From: Actinomycetes bacterium
GTDB lineage: Bacteria; Actinomycetota; Actinomycetes; Streptosporangiales; Streptosporangiaceae
DNA: 12,659 bases
Direction of reading: 5' to 3'
Assembly: GCA_025964635.1 (NCBI GenBank)
Contig: JAOPYP010000165.1
Span: 1-12,659 of the forward strand
Position numbers and translations under genes: made by a program
Shown: positions 7,501 to 12,659 of the stretch, piece by piece
How positions within the stretch are numbered: the stretch's first letter is position 1
Layout: each line of letters starts with the position of its first letter
The notes under the pieces: model-generated
The model's database searches: none
Seen by the model: only the letters and a program-made list of their open reading frames with translations
Told to the model about the DNA's origin: nothing

Positions 7501-7532
7501 TCAGACAGTCGCTGCCACGCCGTCCCCGTCAT
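4509..7532 (-). CDS. HerA/FtsK-superfamily ATPase (DUF87-like helicase/translocase)
   Basis: The 1007-residue product has a P-loop ATPase core of the HerA/VirB4 type in its middle: Walker A GATGAGKS (376-383) followed by VVEPAKAEYR, Walker B VSVFEEAHRLL (618-628, catalytic-type Glu pair), and a sensor-like segment LIIAEQIPAKIIPDAVKNTA (662-681) with a downstream Arg. Members are ring ATPases that move or unwind DNA, or power DNA transfer. The N-terminal 370 residues hold a short coiled-coil-like stretch (about 202-227) and no known domain. The C-terminal part has a small Cys cluster (762, 766, 771, CGPDCVATPC) and no known domain. There is no membrane segment. The ATG at 7532 (MTGTAWQRL, with GGGGAC upstream) is preferred; an in-frame GTG at 7601 would add 23 residues but has no good ribosome-binding site. 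It heads the operon with the zeta-like kinase. Nuclease partners such as NurA are absent from the window. Confidence 0.85.
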   Translation of the reverse strand: MTGTAWQRLSDLGACRVTRIPRRPNDAVPDGRAGIDRDTGRPQRIAALASAYHAGISRHADAGPIALGWVRVASGGPVDVLLAGSALRGSVRPPASSGSPGSTEITLALPAGAQGELIAPGGMAAAMNALPCWTRIGGIADGLLAGDSTGLQPDRAPLEECLLAAWDGPFGWLILADPVAPPEIADFAARVAGKQRLAAAMAERDPEKAVESRRLEQRHTELRQALSSGLWQLHVLAGAATPETAARVAGLFCASLDLTGLPYTLTPSISATEPIPGLLSAQPDVRTPTRTDSTAAFPFHGSTVLLATLARVPEVEVPGVRLTLRPEFDVTPEPPPGHEGPASPLRLGTVLDRNGIPAGNLSVSAASLNRHAFVCGATGAGKSQTVRALLEAASGAGLPWLVVEPAKAEYRLMGARLNGSAGGVVRIRPGDADQIAAGINPLAPAADAAGRRFPLQTHADLVRALFLASFAADEPFPQVLSAAVTRVYEEAGWDLALGEPVTPGVRPRYPTLADLQAAAERIVSEIGYGREITDNVRGFITVRISSLRLGTTGRFFEGGHPIDFGKLMARNVVFEIEDVGDDRDKAFLMGTVLIQLVEHLRMQARGSGPGTAPGLRHVSVFEEAHRLLRRPEEQRSGSGATAHAVEMFAGLLAEIRAYGEGLIIAEQIPAKIIPDAVKNTAVKIVHRLPAADDREMVGATMNMTDAQSRYLVTLPPGQAAVFTDGMDYPVLAAMPDGTAREAAATAVTASPAGIVSPRSRTCGPDCVATPCTLRDMRAAQRVLVGQPGLVLWAEIAVLAHLTGWLMPAPVPDSELAGRLSALSGDTRVRDCAVSHAVDAGVAARASTFAARVSPDALASHVAAAMRRWISDGGRECVFPEPQWLAPAFRWALILDDLKTLDRKAPGSGRHPQTADWESATGRLIPGETCTRQIDVVQRWYDADQRNPAEVRRIAFGTARPAALETAVGATSGDEDWEQRLSEALTQLHDCRWPLDYLRAGATPGTGR

Positions 7533-7615
7533 CGATGTCCCCAGCCTCGTCCGGCCGAGCGCGCTCGGCGCCTTGAACCTCAGGGTAATCAGCCGGTGCA
7601 CAGTTTGTGTGCGGA

Positions 7616-7632
7616 CGCCCCCGATCGGGGCG
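7616..7632 (-). terminator. Palindromic stem-loop after otsA
   Basis: A perfect palindrome CCCCGATCGGGG (7619-7630), flanked by CG/CG with one bulged C, lies six bases past the otsA stop codon. It could end otsA transcription or form part of a regulatory site before the HerA-like gene. There is no U tract. Confidence 0.5.
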
Positions 7633-7637
7633 ACTGG

Positions 7638-9341
7638 TTAACCGACAGGGTCGGCGGCGGGAGGGTAGCGGACGGGGACCTTGCTCAGGGCGTCGAGGTA
7701 AGTCTTGGCCCAGTAGGCCACGTCATGCTCCAGCACCCGGCGGCGCATCGAGCGCATCCGGCGCCTGGCCTCGGCGGGGGAGACGGTAGCGGCCCGGACG
7801 ATGGTGTCCTTCAGCCCGTCGATGTCGTGCGGGTTGATGATAAAGGCCGCGTGCAACTCGTCCGCGGCGCCGGTGAACTCGCTCAGGATCAGGGCGCCGG
7901 TCTCGTCGTAACGAGAGGCCACGTACTCCTTGGCGACCAGGTTCATGCCGTCACGGAGCGGGGTCACCAGCATCACGTCGGCGGCCAGGTAGTACGCAAC
8001 CAGCTCATCCTTCGGATAAGACTGGTGCAGGTAGTGGATCGGCGGGTTGCCGACCTCCCCGTAGTCCCCGTTGATCCGGCCCACCGTCACTTCCACCTCG
8101 TCCCGCAGGTGGCGGTAGGACTCGACGCGTTCCCGGCTGGGGCTGGCGATCTGGACGAGGACGGCGGCGGGCGGCCCGAGGCGCCCCTCCTCGAGGATTT
8201 CGCCGTAGGCATTGAGGCGGTGCAGGATGCCTTTGGTGTAGTCCAGCCGGTCGATGCCGAGCAGCACGGTCTCCGGCTTGCCCAGTGCCTCCCGGATTTG
8301 CTGAGCACGGGCCTGGACCTCCGGGCTTTTGGCGATCTCTTCGATGGCGGCTGAGTCGATAGAAATGGGGAAGGCGGCGGCGCGGACGTCGCGCCCGCTC
8401 GCGAGGTCTTCCGCGACGCGCTGGCGCCGGAATCCGCGTCCGGCGGAATCGGCGGGAGGGTCGTCGTACCCGGCATCTGGGACGCGGACCAGCGAGCCGC
8501 GGGTGGCCAGTCCGGCGGTGCGGCGGCAGGCCCGCAGGAAGTTCGTGGCGTCGCTCTGGCGCTGGAATCCGAGCAGGTCGGCACCGAGCAGTCCGCGGAC
8601 GATCTGCCGCCGCCACGGCAACTGCGCGAAGATCTCATAGCCGGGGAACGGAATGTGAGTGAAGTGGCCGATGCGCACGTCGGCCCGCAGTTCGCGCACC
8701 ATCCCGGGGACCAGTTGGAGCTGGTAGTCGTGCACCCAGACAGTCGCGCCGCGGGCCGCCTCCGTGGCGACCACCTCCGCATACCGCCGGTTTACCCGGA
8801 CGTACGCCTCCCACCAGGGGCGGCGGAACTCGGGCGGCGCGATCACGTCGTGATAGAGCGGCCACAGTGTGCCGTTGCAGAATCCTTCGTAGTAGTCGGC
8901 GACCTCTTCTTCCGAGAGGCCCACGCTGACCAGGTGCATCCCGTTCGAGTCGAACGGTTCGGGTGGCTCGCCCGCGGCGCCGGGCCAGCCGATCCAGGCT
9001 CCCTCGGCGGCGCGCATAACCGGCTCGAGCGCGGTGACCAGCCCGCCGGGGCTGGCCCGCCATTCGGTCTCGCCGTCCGGGCCTTCGGTCTGGTCTACGG
9101 GCAGCCGGCTAGCCGCCACCACGAAGTCATATTCGCCGTACGGAGCCGTGGTCTTATCCTCCCTGCGGCCGGGCCCATGATGTCCTGACCCGTACTGTCC
9201 TGAGCCGTGGTGGCCCTGACCCGTGATGGCCCTATCCGTAGTGGTCTGACCTGGTGCGGCCGGGCCACGCGGGGCGGGCAACCATGACGCCAGCAGTTCC
9301 CCCCGGCTGGCGGCACGAAACAACCCTATCCCGTGCCTCAC
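7638..9341 (-). CDS. otsA: Trehalose-6-phosphate synthase (alpha,alpha-trehalose-phosphate synthase, UDP-forming), GT20
   Basis: OtsA joins UDP-glucose and glucose-6-phosphate to trehalose-6-phosphate, the first step of the OtsA/OtsB route; no otsB lies in the window. Numbering from the GTG at 9341 gives 567 residues. Family motifs in order are the first strand FVVAASRLPVD (73-83), IGWPG (117-121), YHD (163-165), WVHDYQLQLVP (202-212), HFTHIPFPGYE (226-236), PISID (325-329), IDRLDYTKG (363-371), QIASPSR (397-403), GRINGDYGEVGNP (421-433) and RDGMNLVAKEY (463-473). These form a complete two-domain GT-B enzyme. The start is uncertain. No ATG, GTG or TTG lies in frame between 9252 and the first strand. 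AGGGAGG (9164-9158) has no usual start codon at proper distance after it, so the GTG at 9341 is a guess. It would make the tandem repeat part of the protein as GSGHH-like units. Confidence 0.92.
   Translation of the reverse strand: MRHGIGLFRAASRGELLASWLPAPRGPAAPGQTTTDRAITGQGHHGSGQYGSGHHGPGRREDKTTAPYGEYDFVVAASRLPVDQTEGPDGETEWRASPGGLVTALEPVMRAAEGAWIGWPGAAGEPPEPFDSNGMHLVSVGLSEEEVADYYEGFCNGTLWPLYHDVIAPPEFRRPWWEAYVRVNRRYAEVVATEAARGATVWVHDYQLQLVPGMVRELRADVRIGHFTHIPFPGYEIFAQLPWRRQIVRGLLGADLLGFQRQSDATNFLRACRRTAGLATRGSLVRVPDAGYDDPPADSAGRGFRRQRVAEDLASGRDVRAAAFPISIDSAAIEEIAKSPEVQARAQQIREALGKPETVLLGIDRLDYTKGILHRLNAYGEILEEGRLGPPAAVLVQIASPSRERVESYRHLRDEVEVTVGRINGDYGEVGNPPIHYLHQSYPKDELVAYYLAADVMLVTPLRDGMNLVAKEYVASRYDETGALILSEFTGAADELHAAFIINPHDIDGLKDTIVRAATVSPAEARRRMRSMRRRVLEHDVAYWAKTYLDALSKVPVRYPPAADPVG
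9177..9252. repeat. Five imperfect tandem copies of a 15-bp unit at the 5' end of otsA
   Basis: The copies begin at 9177, 9192, 9207, 9223 and 9238; the third is 16 bp. The rough consensus on the plus strand is GTGNTGTCCTGACCC. On the otsA strand they read as GSGHH/GSGQY-like codons if translated, or they form part of a leader if the true start is downstream. They end 12 nt before the AGGGAGG sequence of the otsA strand. Confidence 0.8.
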
Positions 9342-9377
9342 CGGGAAGTATGGCCGCGGCGGCCCGGGGGGAAGGGC

Positions 9378-9393
9378 TGGGGATCGATCCCCA
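9378..9393. promoter_or_regulatory. 16-bp perfect palindrome between the small membrane protein gene and otsA
   Basis: TGGGGATCGATCCCCA is its own reverse complement across all 16 bases. It lies between the stop of the small membrane protein gene (9413) and the candidate otsA start, where a terminator hairpin or a dimeric-regulator operator would be expected. Confidence 0.5.
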
Positions 9394-9412
9394 TGAGGGC
9401 GTCCGGTCGCGC

Positions 9413-9667
9413 TCACCGGCCGCCGCGGCCCCGCCCGGGCAGGTGCTCGCGGCGCCCCCCGAGGCCTAGCCGCGTGCCCAGGCGTTCCTGCCGGTTGGTG
9501 CCCCAGCACCGGCGGCACCGGCGGTGCGCATACGTGTAAATGGATCCATGGGGCCGCCCGGGGGTACCTAAGCCCTTGCAGGCCGGGCAGCGGGTGAACG
9601 GGTGCAGGCGCAGCGAAATCAGGTAGCCGATGATAACAAGTGCGCCCAGAACGACAACCCACCCCAT
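9413..9667 (-). CDS. Small membrane protein with a CxxC...CxxC zinc-ribbon-like tail
   Basis: The 84-residue product has one N-terminal membrane segment (residues 3-19, VVVLGALVIIGYLISL-like). It continues with CPAC (27-30), a basic loop with SIYTYAHRR, and CRRCWGTNRQERLGTR (51-66). The two CxxC pairs with a GxG-rich surround are typical of a common small actinomycete membrane protein of unknown role; a metal-binding ribbon facing the cytoplasm is likely. The tail after residue 68 is Gly/Arg-rich. The ATG at 9667 is used although no Shine-Dalgarno is visible, so the message may be leaderless. It occupies most of what would be an overlong N-terminal extension of the otsA frame, and its clear membrane/CxxC pattern shows that this frame is the real one. 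Confidence 0.8.
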   Translation of the reverse strand: MGWVVVLGALVIIGYLISLRLHPFTRCPACKGLGTPGRPHGSIYTYAHRRCRRCWGTNRQERLGTRLGLGGRREHLPGRGRGGR

Positions 9668-10010
9668 GAGACCAGAATGCGCCCGTCGTCTATATGGCGC
9701 AAGGGATTACATTGTCGTTCGCCGGCTTGGGCGAGATCGGGCCGGTTGCGCCAGCCTGACCTGGGGAGATGAAGATCGCTCTGAGGGCCAGCGGCGGGCC
9801 CGGGACGCCGGGGCTGCTTCTGCTGGGGCGAATTAAATAGGCAGTCTCCGCCCACTTATTATGGTTCACGAAAAAGATCACTAATAAGCTGCCTAGTAGA
9901 CCTGGCCACGCTTTGTCATGAATTAGGAATGGGGGGCCGGCTGCGTGGGTCAGCCGGGGCAGCGTGGCGTCGTGCGCCGTGTCGTGGCGCGTCGGCCGGG
10001 ACAGCGGGCC
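9668..10010. other. Intergenic region with AT-rich structured element, no gene seen
   Basis: Short open frames here have no Shine-Dalgarno at proper distance and no recognisable motif. The stretch about 9831-9900 is strikingly AT-rich for this genome and contains a nested inverted repeat, annotated separately. The rest is ordinary GC-rich spacer between the leftward HIT-family gene and the leftward small membrane protein gene. Confidence 0.6.
9838..9895. repeat. Nested inverted repeat in AT-rich spacer
   Basis: Outer arms TAGGCAG (9838-9844) and CTGCCTA (9889-9895) enclose inner arms CTTATTA (9855-9861) and TAATAAG (9882-9888), all exact. The right arms are adjacent; the left arms are 10 nt apart; the loop is 20 nt. 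It could be an RNA hairpin downstream of the HIT-family gene, a protein-binding site, or a small element end. Confidence 0.6.
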
Positions 10011-10454
10011 TCAGCCGGGCAGGCTGTCCATGCCCTCGCGGACGCGTTCCGCGGTGGCGTCGAGTTCGTCGCGCCCGGGGCTGCGCGGCTTGGCCTTGAG
10101 CCGGAAACCATCGCCCGGGGTGCGCGGGATCACGTGCAGGTGCACGTGGAAGACCTCCTGGCCCGCGGCCACGCCATCCGCGAGGAAGAAGTTCACGCCC
10201 TCGCACGGGACCGCGCTGTTCCGCAACGCCCGCGCCAGCTGGTGGGCCGCCGCGAACACGCGCATCCCGGGGTCCACGCCGAGGTCCTCGAGGCTGGCGG
10301 CGTGCGCCCGGGGCACGACGAGCAGGTGCCCGGCGGTCAGCGGCCGGACATCCATGAAGGCGACCACGTGATCGTCCTCGTACACCCGGCTCGCCGGCAC
10401 TTCCCCGGCGATGATGCCGCAGAACACGCACGCCTGCGCCGGACCCGAATCCAT
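10011..10454 (-). CDS. HIT-family protein (histidine-triad nucleotide hydrolase)
   Basis: The 147-residue protein is a full-length HIT domain: CVFCGIIAGEVPAS (9-22), VVAFMDVRPLTAGHLLVVPRAH (30-51), and the histidine triad HVHLHV (103-108, in FHVHLHVIPR). Members hydrolyse or transfer nucleoside monophosphates through a His-nucleotide intermediate. The Cys9/Cys12 pair with a His is often zinc-binding in bacterial members. The ATG at 10454 is chosen because the domain begins eight residues later and there is no Shine-Dalgarno further up; a much longer frame upstream is only antisense to the SDR gene. The natural substrate is unknown. It diverges from the SDR gene across 105 bases. Confidence 0.93.
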   Translation of the reverse strand: MDSGPAQACVFCGIIAGEVPASRVYEDDHVVAFMDVRPLTAGHLLVVPRAHAASLEDLGVDPGMRVFAAAHQLARALRNSAVPCEGVNFFLADGVAAGQEVFHVHLHVIPRTPGDGFRLKAKPRSPGRDELDATAERVREGMDSLPG

Positions 10455-10559
10455 GCCGATAGTGTGCCGGACGGGCGGTGTGAGCCACGGCAGGATGACG
10501 GCTGCCGCGCCGGCTGGTGACAGGCGTGGCCCGGCAGGGCCAGGGATGAGGTCGATCAG

Positions 10560-11312
10560 GTGGACGGGCGCGCGGTCCTGGTGACCGGGGCTGGGCGGGG
10601 CATCGGGGCCGCCGTGGCGCAGGCGTTCGCGGCCCGGGGGGACCGGGTCGCGGTGCACTATGGCCGCTCGGCCGGGCCGGCCGCCGACGTGCTGGCCGCG
10701 CTGCCCAGCGGGGGGCACCTGATGGTCCAGGCCGACCTGGCCGACCCCGCCGCCGTGCGCCGCATGGTCGATGGCGCCGCGGAGGGCCTCGGCGGCCTCG
10801 ACGTGCTGGTGAACAACGCGGGCGTCTACGCCGCGCGGCCTGTTACCGAGGGAACCTACGAGCAGTGGCAGGAGGCCTGGGAACACACGCTGGCGGTGAA
10901 CCTCACCGCTGCCGCGAACGCGACCTGGTGCGCGGTCCGGCACATGATCCCGGCGGGCGGCGGCCGGATCATCAACGTCTCGTCCCGTGGCGCCTTCCGC
11001 GGTGAGCCCGACCATCCGGCTTACGCGGCGAGCAAGGCCGGGCTGAATGCGCTCGGCCAGTCGCTGGCCCGCGCCCTGGGCCCGCACGGCATCGCCGTCA
11101 CCACGGTGGCGCCCGGGTTCGTGGCCACGGACATGGCCGCCAGCACCCTGGCCGGCCCCGGCGGGGACGAGATCCGCGGGCAGAGCCCGTTCGGCCGGGT
11201 GGCCAGCGCCGGGGAGATCGCCGCCGCCGTGCTGTACCTGGCGACCGCCGAGGCCGAGTGGGCCAGCGGGGCCATCCTCGATCTCAACGGTGCGTCCTAC
11301 CTGAGAACGTAG
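10560..11312 (+). CDS. SDR-family NAD(P)-dependent oxidoreductase (FabG-like)
   Basis: The 250-residue protein is a classical short-chain dehydrogenase/reductase: cofactor motif TGAGRGIG (9-16), NNAG (85-88), Asn114, catalytic Ser142, Tyr155 and Lys159 (YAASK), and the PG turn at 185-186. The C-terminus SGAILDLNGASYLRT is the usual closing strand region. Length and motif spacing fit a 3-oxoacyl-ACP-reductase-like enzyme, but SDR substrate cannot be told from these. Gly-rich motif residue Arg13 and no acidic residue at the end of strand 2 suggest NADPH, weakly. The start is GTG at 10560 with GAGG 8 nt upstream. It is transcribed alone; a perfect 12-bp palindrome CGGGCCGGCCCG (11319-11330) follows the stop and may help termination. 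Confidence 0.95.
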   Translation: MDGRAVLVTGAGRGIGAAVAQAFAARGDRVAVHYGRSAGPAADVLAALPSGGHLMVQADLADPAAVRRMVDGAAEGLGGLDVLVNNAGVYAARPVTEGTYEQWQEAWEHTLAVNLTAAANATWCAVRHMIPAGGGRIINVSSRGAFRGEPDHPAYAASKAGLNALGQSLARALGPHGIAVTTVAPGFVATDMAASTLAGPGGDEIRGQSPFGRVASAGEIAAAVLYLATAEAEWASGAILDLNGASYLRT

Positions 11313-11342
11313 TGATCCCGGGCCGGCCCGCCGATTCGCCGA

Positions 11343-11624
11343 TCAGAAATTGAAAATCGAAATGTGTGAAATCAATGCCGGGCGGAACGGCAGGCCGCAG
11401 TTCTCGCCGATCCGGCGCGATAGGGCCACCAACTCCCGGGTGCCCGGCCGGGCCGCCAAAGTGAAATGCGGGCAATAGCCGTCGCCGCCGGTCACCACGG
11501 TCCTCGTGATGAGGTGCGGCCAGTCCGCCGCGTCCTCGCCGGCCCAGCGTGCCGGGCCGCCTTCCGAACCGGACGCGCCGCCGTCCCCGCCGGCCCAGGG
11601 TGCTCCCGTGCGGCCCGGAGAAGC
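11343..11624 (-). pseudogene. Remnant of a C-terminal 2H-phosphoesterase-like (2'-5' RNA ligase-like) gene
   Basis: After the methyltransferase stop (11625-11627) the same frame stays open for 93 codons to a TGA at 11343. The only usual start codons near its front are two GTGs at 11498-11493, giving 51 residues. Its second half reads as protein: GDGYCPHFTLAARPG, then a helix ELVALSRRIGENCG and a final strand ISHISIFNF. The PHFTL segment resembles the H-x-T/S motif of 2H phosphoesterases (2'-5' RNA ligases, cyclic phosphodiesterases), which carry two such motifs; only one is left. It therefore looks like the 3' end of a gene whose front part has been lost, with no evident start or ribosome-binding site. 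A short GTG-started peptide cannot be excluded. The family assignment is tentative. Confidence 0.4.
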
Positions 11625-12491
11625 TCAGCTCGCGCGGCGCCCGCCACTCTCAGGGTTGCGGCCGATGCCGCACCAGATAGTCACGTCCGGGGGGGACGGC
11701 TCACCGGGATCCGGCCGCCACTGCGGCGGCTCAACCACGCCGGGTTCCAGCAGCTCAAGCCCCTCGAAGAAACGGCTCGTCTGCTCGCGATCGCGCACCG
11801 TGGCTTTCGGGCCCTTGAGCCGCTGGTTCATCTTGCGGGTCATCTCGGCCACCGAGTCGGGCCGGATGTCGCTGGCCGGATGGGACACGACCAGGTAACT
11901 GCCCGGGGACAGCCCGGCGAGCAGCGAACGGACCACGTCGTACGGGCCGTCCGCGTCCGGGATGAGATGCAGGATGAGCAGCACCATCAGGGCGACCGGG
12001 CGGGTCAGGTCGAAGGTGCGGGCGGCCGCCTTGAGGATCACCGCCGGATCCCGCAGGTCGGCATCCACGTAGTCGACGCTGCCATCCGGGCCGCTGACCA
12101 TCATGGCGCGGGCGTGGGCGACCACGACCGGGTCGTTGTCCACGTACACCACGCGCGCGGCCGGGTCGACCGACTGCGCGACCTCGTGGGTGTTCGGGGC
12201 GGCCGGCAGCCCGGTGCCGATGTCCAGGAACTGCCGCACGCCGCGCTCGCGGGCCAGGAAGCGCACCGCGCGGGCCAGGAACGCCCGGTTGGCGCGGACG
12301 TCCTCGACGATCCCGGGGCTGGCCGCGATCGCCTCCTCCGCGGCCTCCCGGTCGGCGGCGAAGTTGTCTTTTCCGCCGAGCCAATAGTCGTAGACGCGGG
12401 CGGAATGCGCGCGCCGCACATCTACCTGGGCGGCCTTATCACGGCCTGAAGCCAGCCTTTGCAGCCATTGGCCTGCCACCCGGTACTCCAT
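11625..12491 (-). CDS. SAM-dependent methyltransferase, DUF574/Methyltransf_19 family
   Basis: The 288-residue product carries the actinomycete-specific signature HSARVYDYWLGGKDNFAADR (29-48) and the SAM-binding motif FLDIGTGLPAAPNTHEV (88-104). VVYVDNDPVV (114-123), ALMVLLILHLIPD (167-179) and a closing VTIWCGIGRNP (270-280) follow. These are all landmarks of PF04672, a Rossmann methyltransferase family with many paralogues per actinomycete genome and mostly unknown substrates. The ATG at 12491 has no good Shine-Dalgarno. The conserved part begins around residue 24, so a GTG within the first 25 codons could also start it. A possible leftward promoter (TATGCT with a poor -35) lies upstream. 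It seems to be a single-gene unit; the frame just past its stop is a gene remnant. Confidence 0.93.
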   Translation of the reverse strand: MEYRVAGQWLQRLASGRDKAAQVDVRRAHSARVYDYWLGGKDNFAADREAAEEAIAASPGIVEDVRANRAFLARAVRFLARERGVRQFLDIGTGLPAAPNTHEVAQSVDPAARVVYVDNDPVVVAHARAMMVSGPDGSVDYVDADLRDPAVILKAAARTFDLTRPVALMVLLILHLIPDADGPYDVVRSLLAGLSPGSYLVVSHPASDIRPDSVAEMTRKMNQRLKGPKATVRDREQTSRFFEGLELLEPGVVEPPQWRPDPGEPSPPDVTIWCGIGRNPESGGRRAS

Positions 12492-12659
12492 AACGTGTCG
12501 TCACGCCGCCTAGGGCGCAGCATAACGGGGCCAGCGCTGCCAAATAAGACCCAGGGCCGGGCAAAGATGCGCGCCGGTCCCCTACGAGCCGTGAGCAGGA
12601 CTGTACCGGCTGTGGGCGGGCGACGCGGCGCGCGGCGCCCGGTATACGATCGTGCGAAC
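12492..12659. other. Upstream region of the methyltransferase gene, no gene seen
   Basis: The 168 bases contain a weak leftward promoter candidate: TATGCT as -10, about 17 bases after TTATTT, reading towards the methyltransferase. A GTATAC palindrome lies near the window edge. No coding frame is supportable. Confidence 0.4.

Noticed and set aside
7596..8354. 252-codon rightward frame rich in His, Val and Asp
   Set aside because: Antisense shadow of otsA, whose catalytic motifs are plain on the other strand.
9177..9252. Tandem repeat as a CRISPR array
   Set aside because: Units are 15 bp and directly adjacent, with no spacers and no cas genes nearby.
9342..9662. Extension of the otsA frame up to 9662
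   Set aside because: Pro/Arg-rich shadow overlapping the small membrane/CxxC protein gene, which has the recognisable pattern.
9769..9840. 23-residue rightward frame starting MKIALRASGG
   Set aside because: GGGGAG lies directly against the ATG, too close to act, and there is no conserved feature to support it.
10455..11087. Extension of the HIT-family frame to 11087
   Set aside because: Antisense to the SDR gene; the HIT domain is complete from the ATG at 10454.
1..12659. tRNA, rRNA, insertion sequence or prophage genes
   Set aside because: No cloverleaf, rRNA segment, transposase, integrase or phage structural gene could be recognised in the window.

Overview
The window is high-GC actinomycete chromosome. 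The evidence is strong third-position G/C codon bias, GTG starts, and actinomycete-typical families: a DUF397/XRE-DUF5753/GHKL-ATPase cluster, a DUF574-type methyltransferase, and a short membrane protein with a CxxC...CxxC tail. Order or genus cannot be fixed from sequence alone.

Layout from left to right. (1) 1-327 (+) is the C-terminal end of a secreted carbohydrate-active protein, a Pro/Thr linker plus a CBM5/12 domain, followed by a strong stem-loop. (2) About 350-690 has no supportable gene. (3) 689-2688 is a WhiJ/AbaA-like regulatory cluster. It holds a leftward anti-sigma-like ATPase with a possible 63-residue gene coupled by an ATGA overlap, and a divergent XRE-DUF5753 regulator with its DUF397 partner. 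Overlapping palindromes lie just upstream of the regulator. (4) 2802 to about 7600 is a leftward three-gene unit: a HerA/FtsK-type ATPase of about 1000 residues, a zeta-toxin-like kinase with a long disordered N-terminus, and a 100-residue unknown protein. The kinase ribosome-binding site sits across the ATPase stop codon, so the two are probably translationally coupled. The kinase is much lower in G+C than the ATPase and carries a TTA codon. (5) 7638 to about 9341 is otsA, trehalose-6-phosphate synthase. Its start is unresolved, a five-copy 15-bp tandem repeat lies at its 5' end, and perfect palindromes stand on both sides. (6) 9413-9667 encodes the small membrane/CxxC protein, followed by an AT-rich structured intergenic region. 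(7) 10011-11312 holds a divergent pair, a HIT-family hydrolase (-) and an SDR oxidoreductase (+). (8) 11343-12491 (-) holds a DUF574-type SAM methyltransferase and, downstream of it, an apparent remnant of a possible 2H-phosphoesterase gene.

The best candidate for an undescribed system is the HerA-like ATPase / zeta-like kinase / 100-residue protein operon. It combines a DNA-translocase ATPase, as used in several defence systems, with a nucleotide-sugar-kinase toxin fold. It adjoins a lower-GC regulatory cluster that looks accessory. This role is an inference from architecture and has not been shown.
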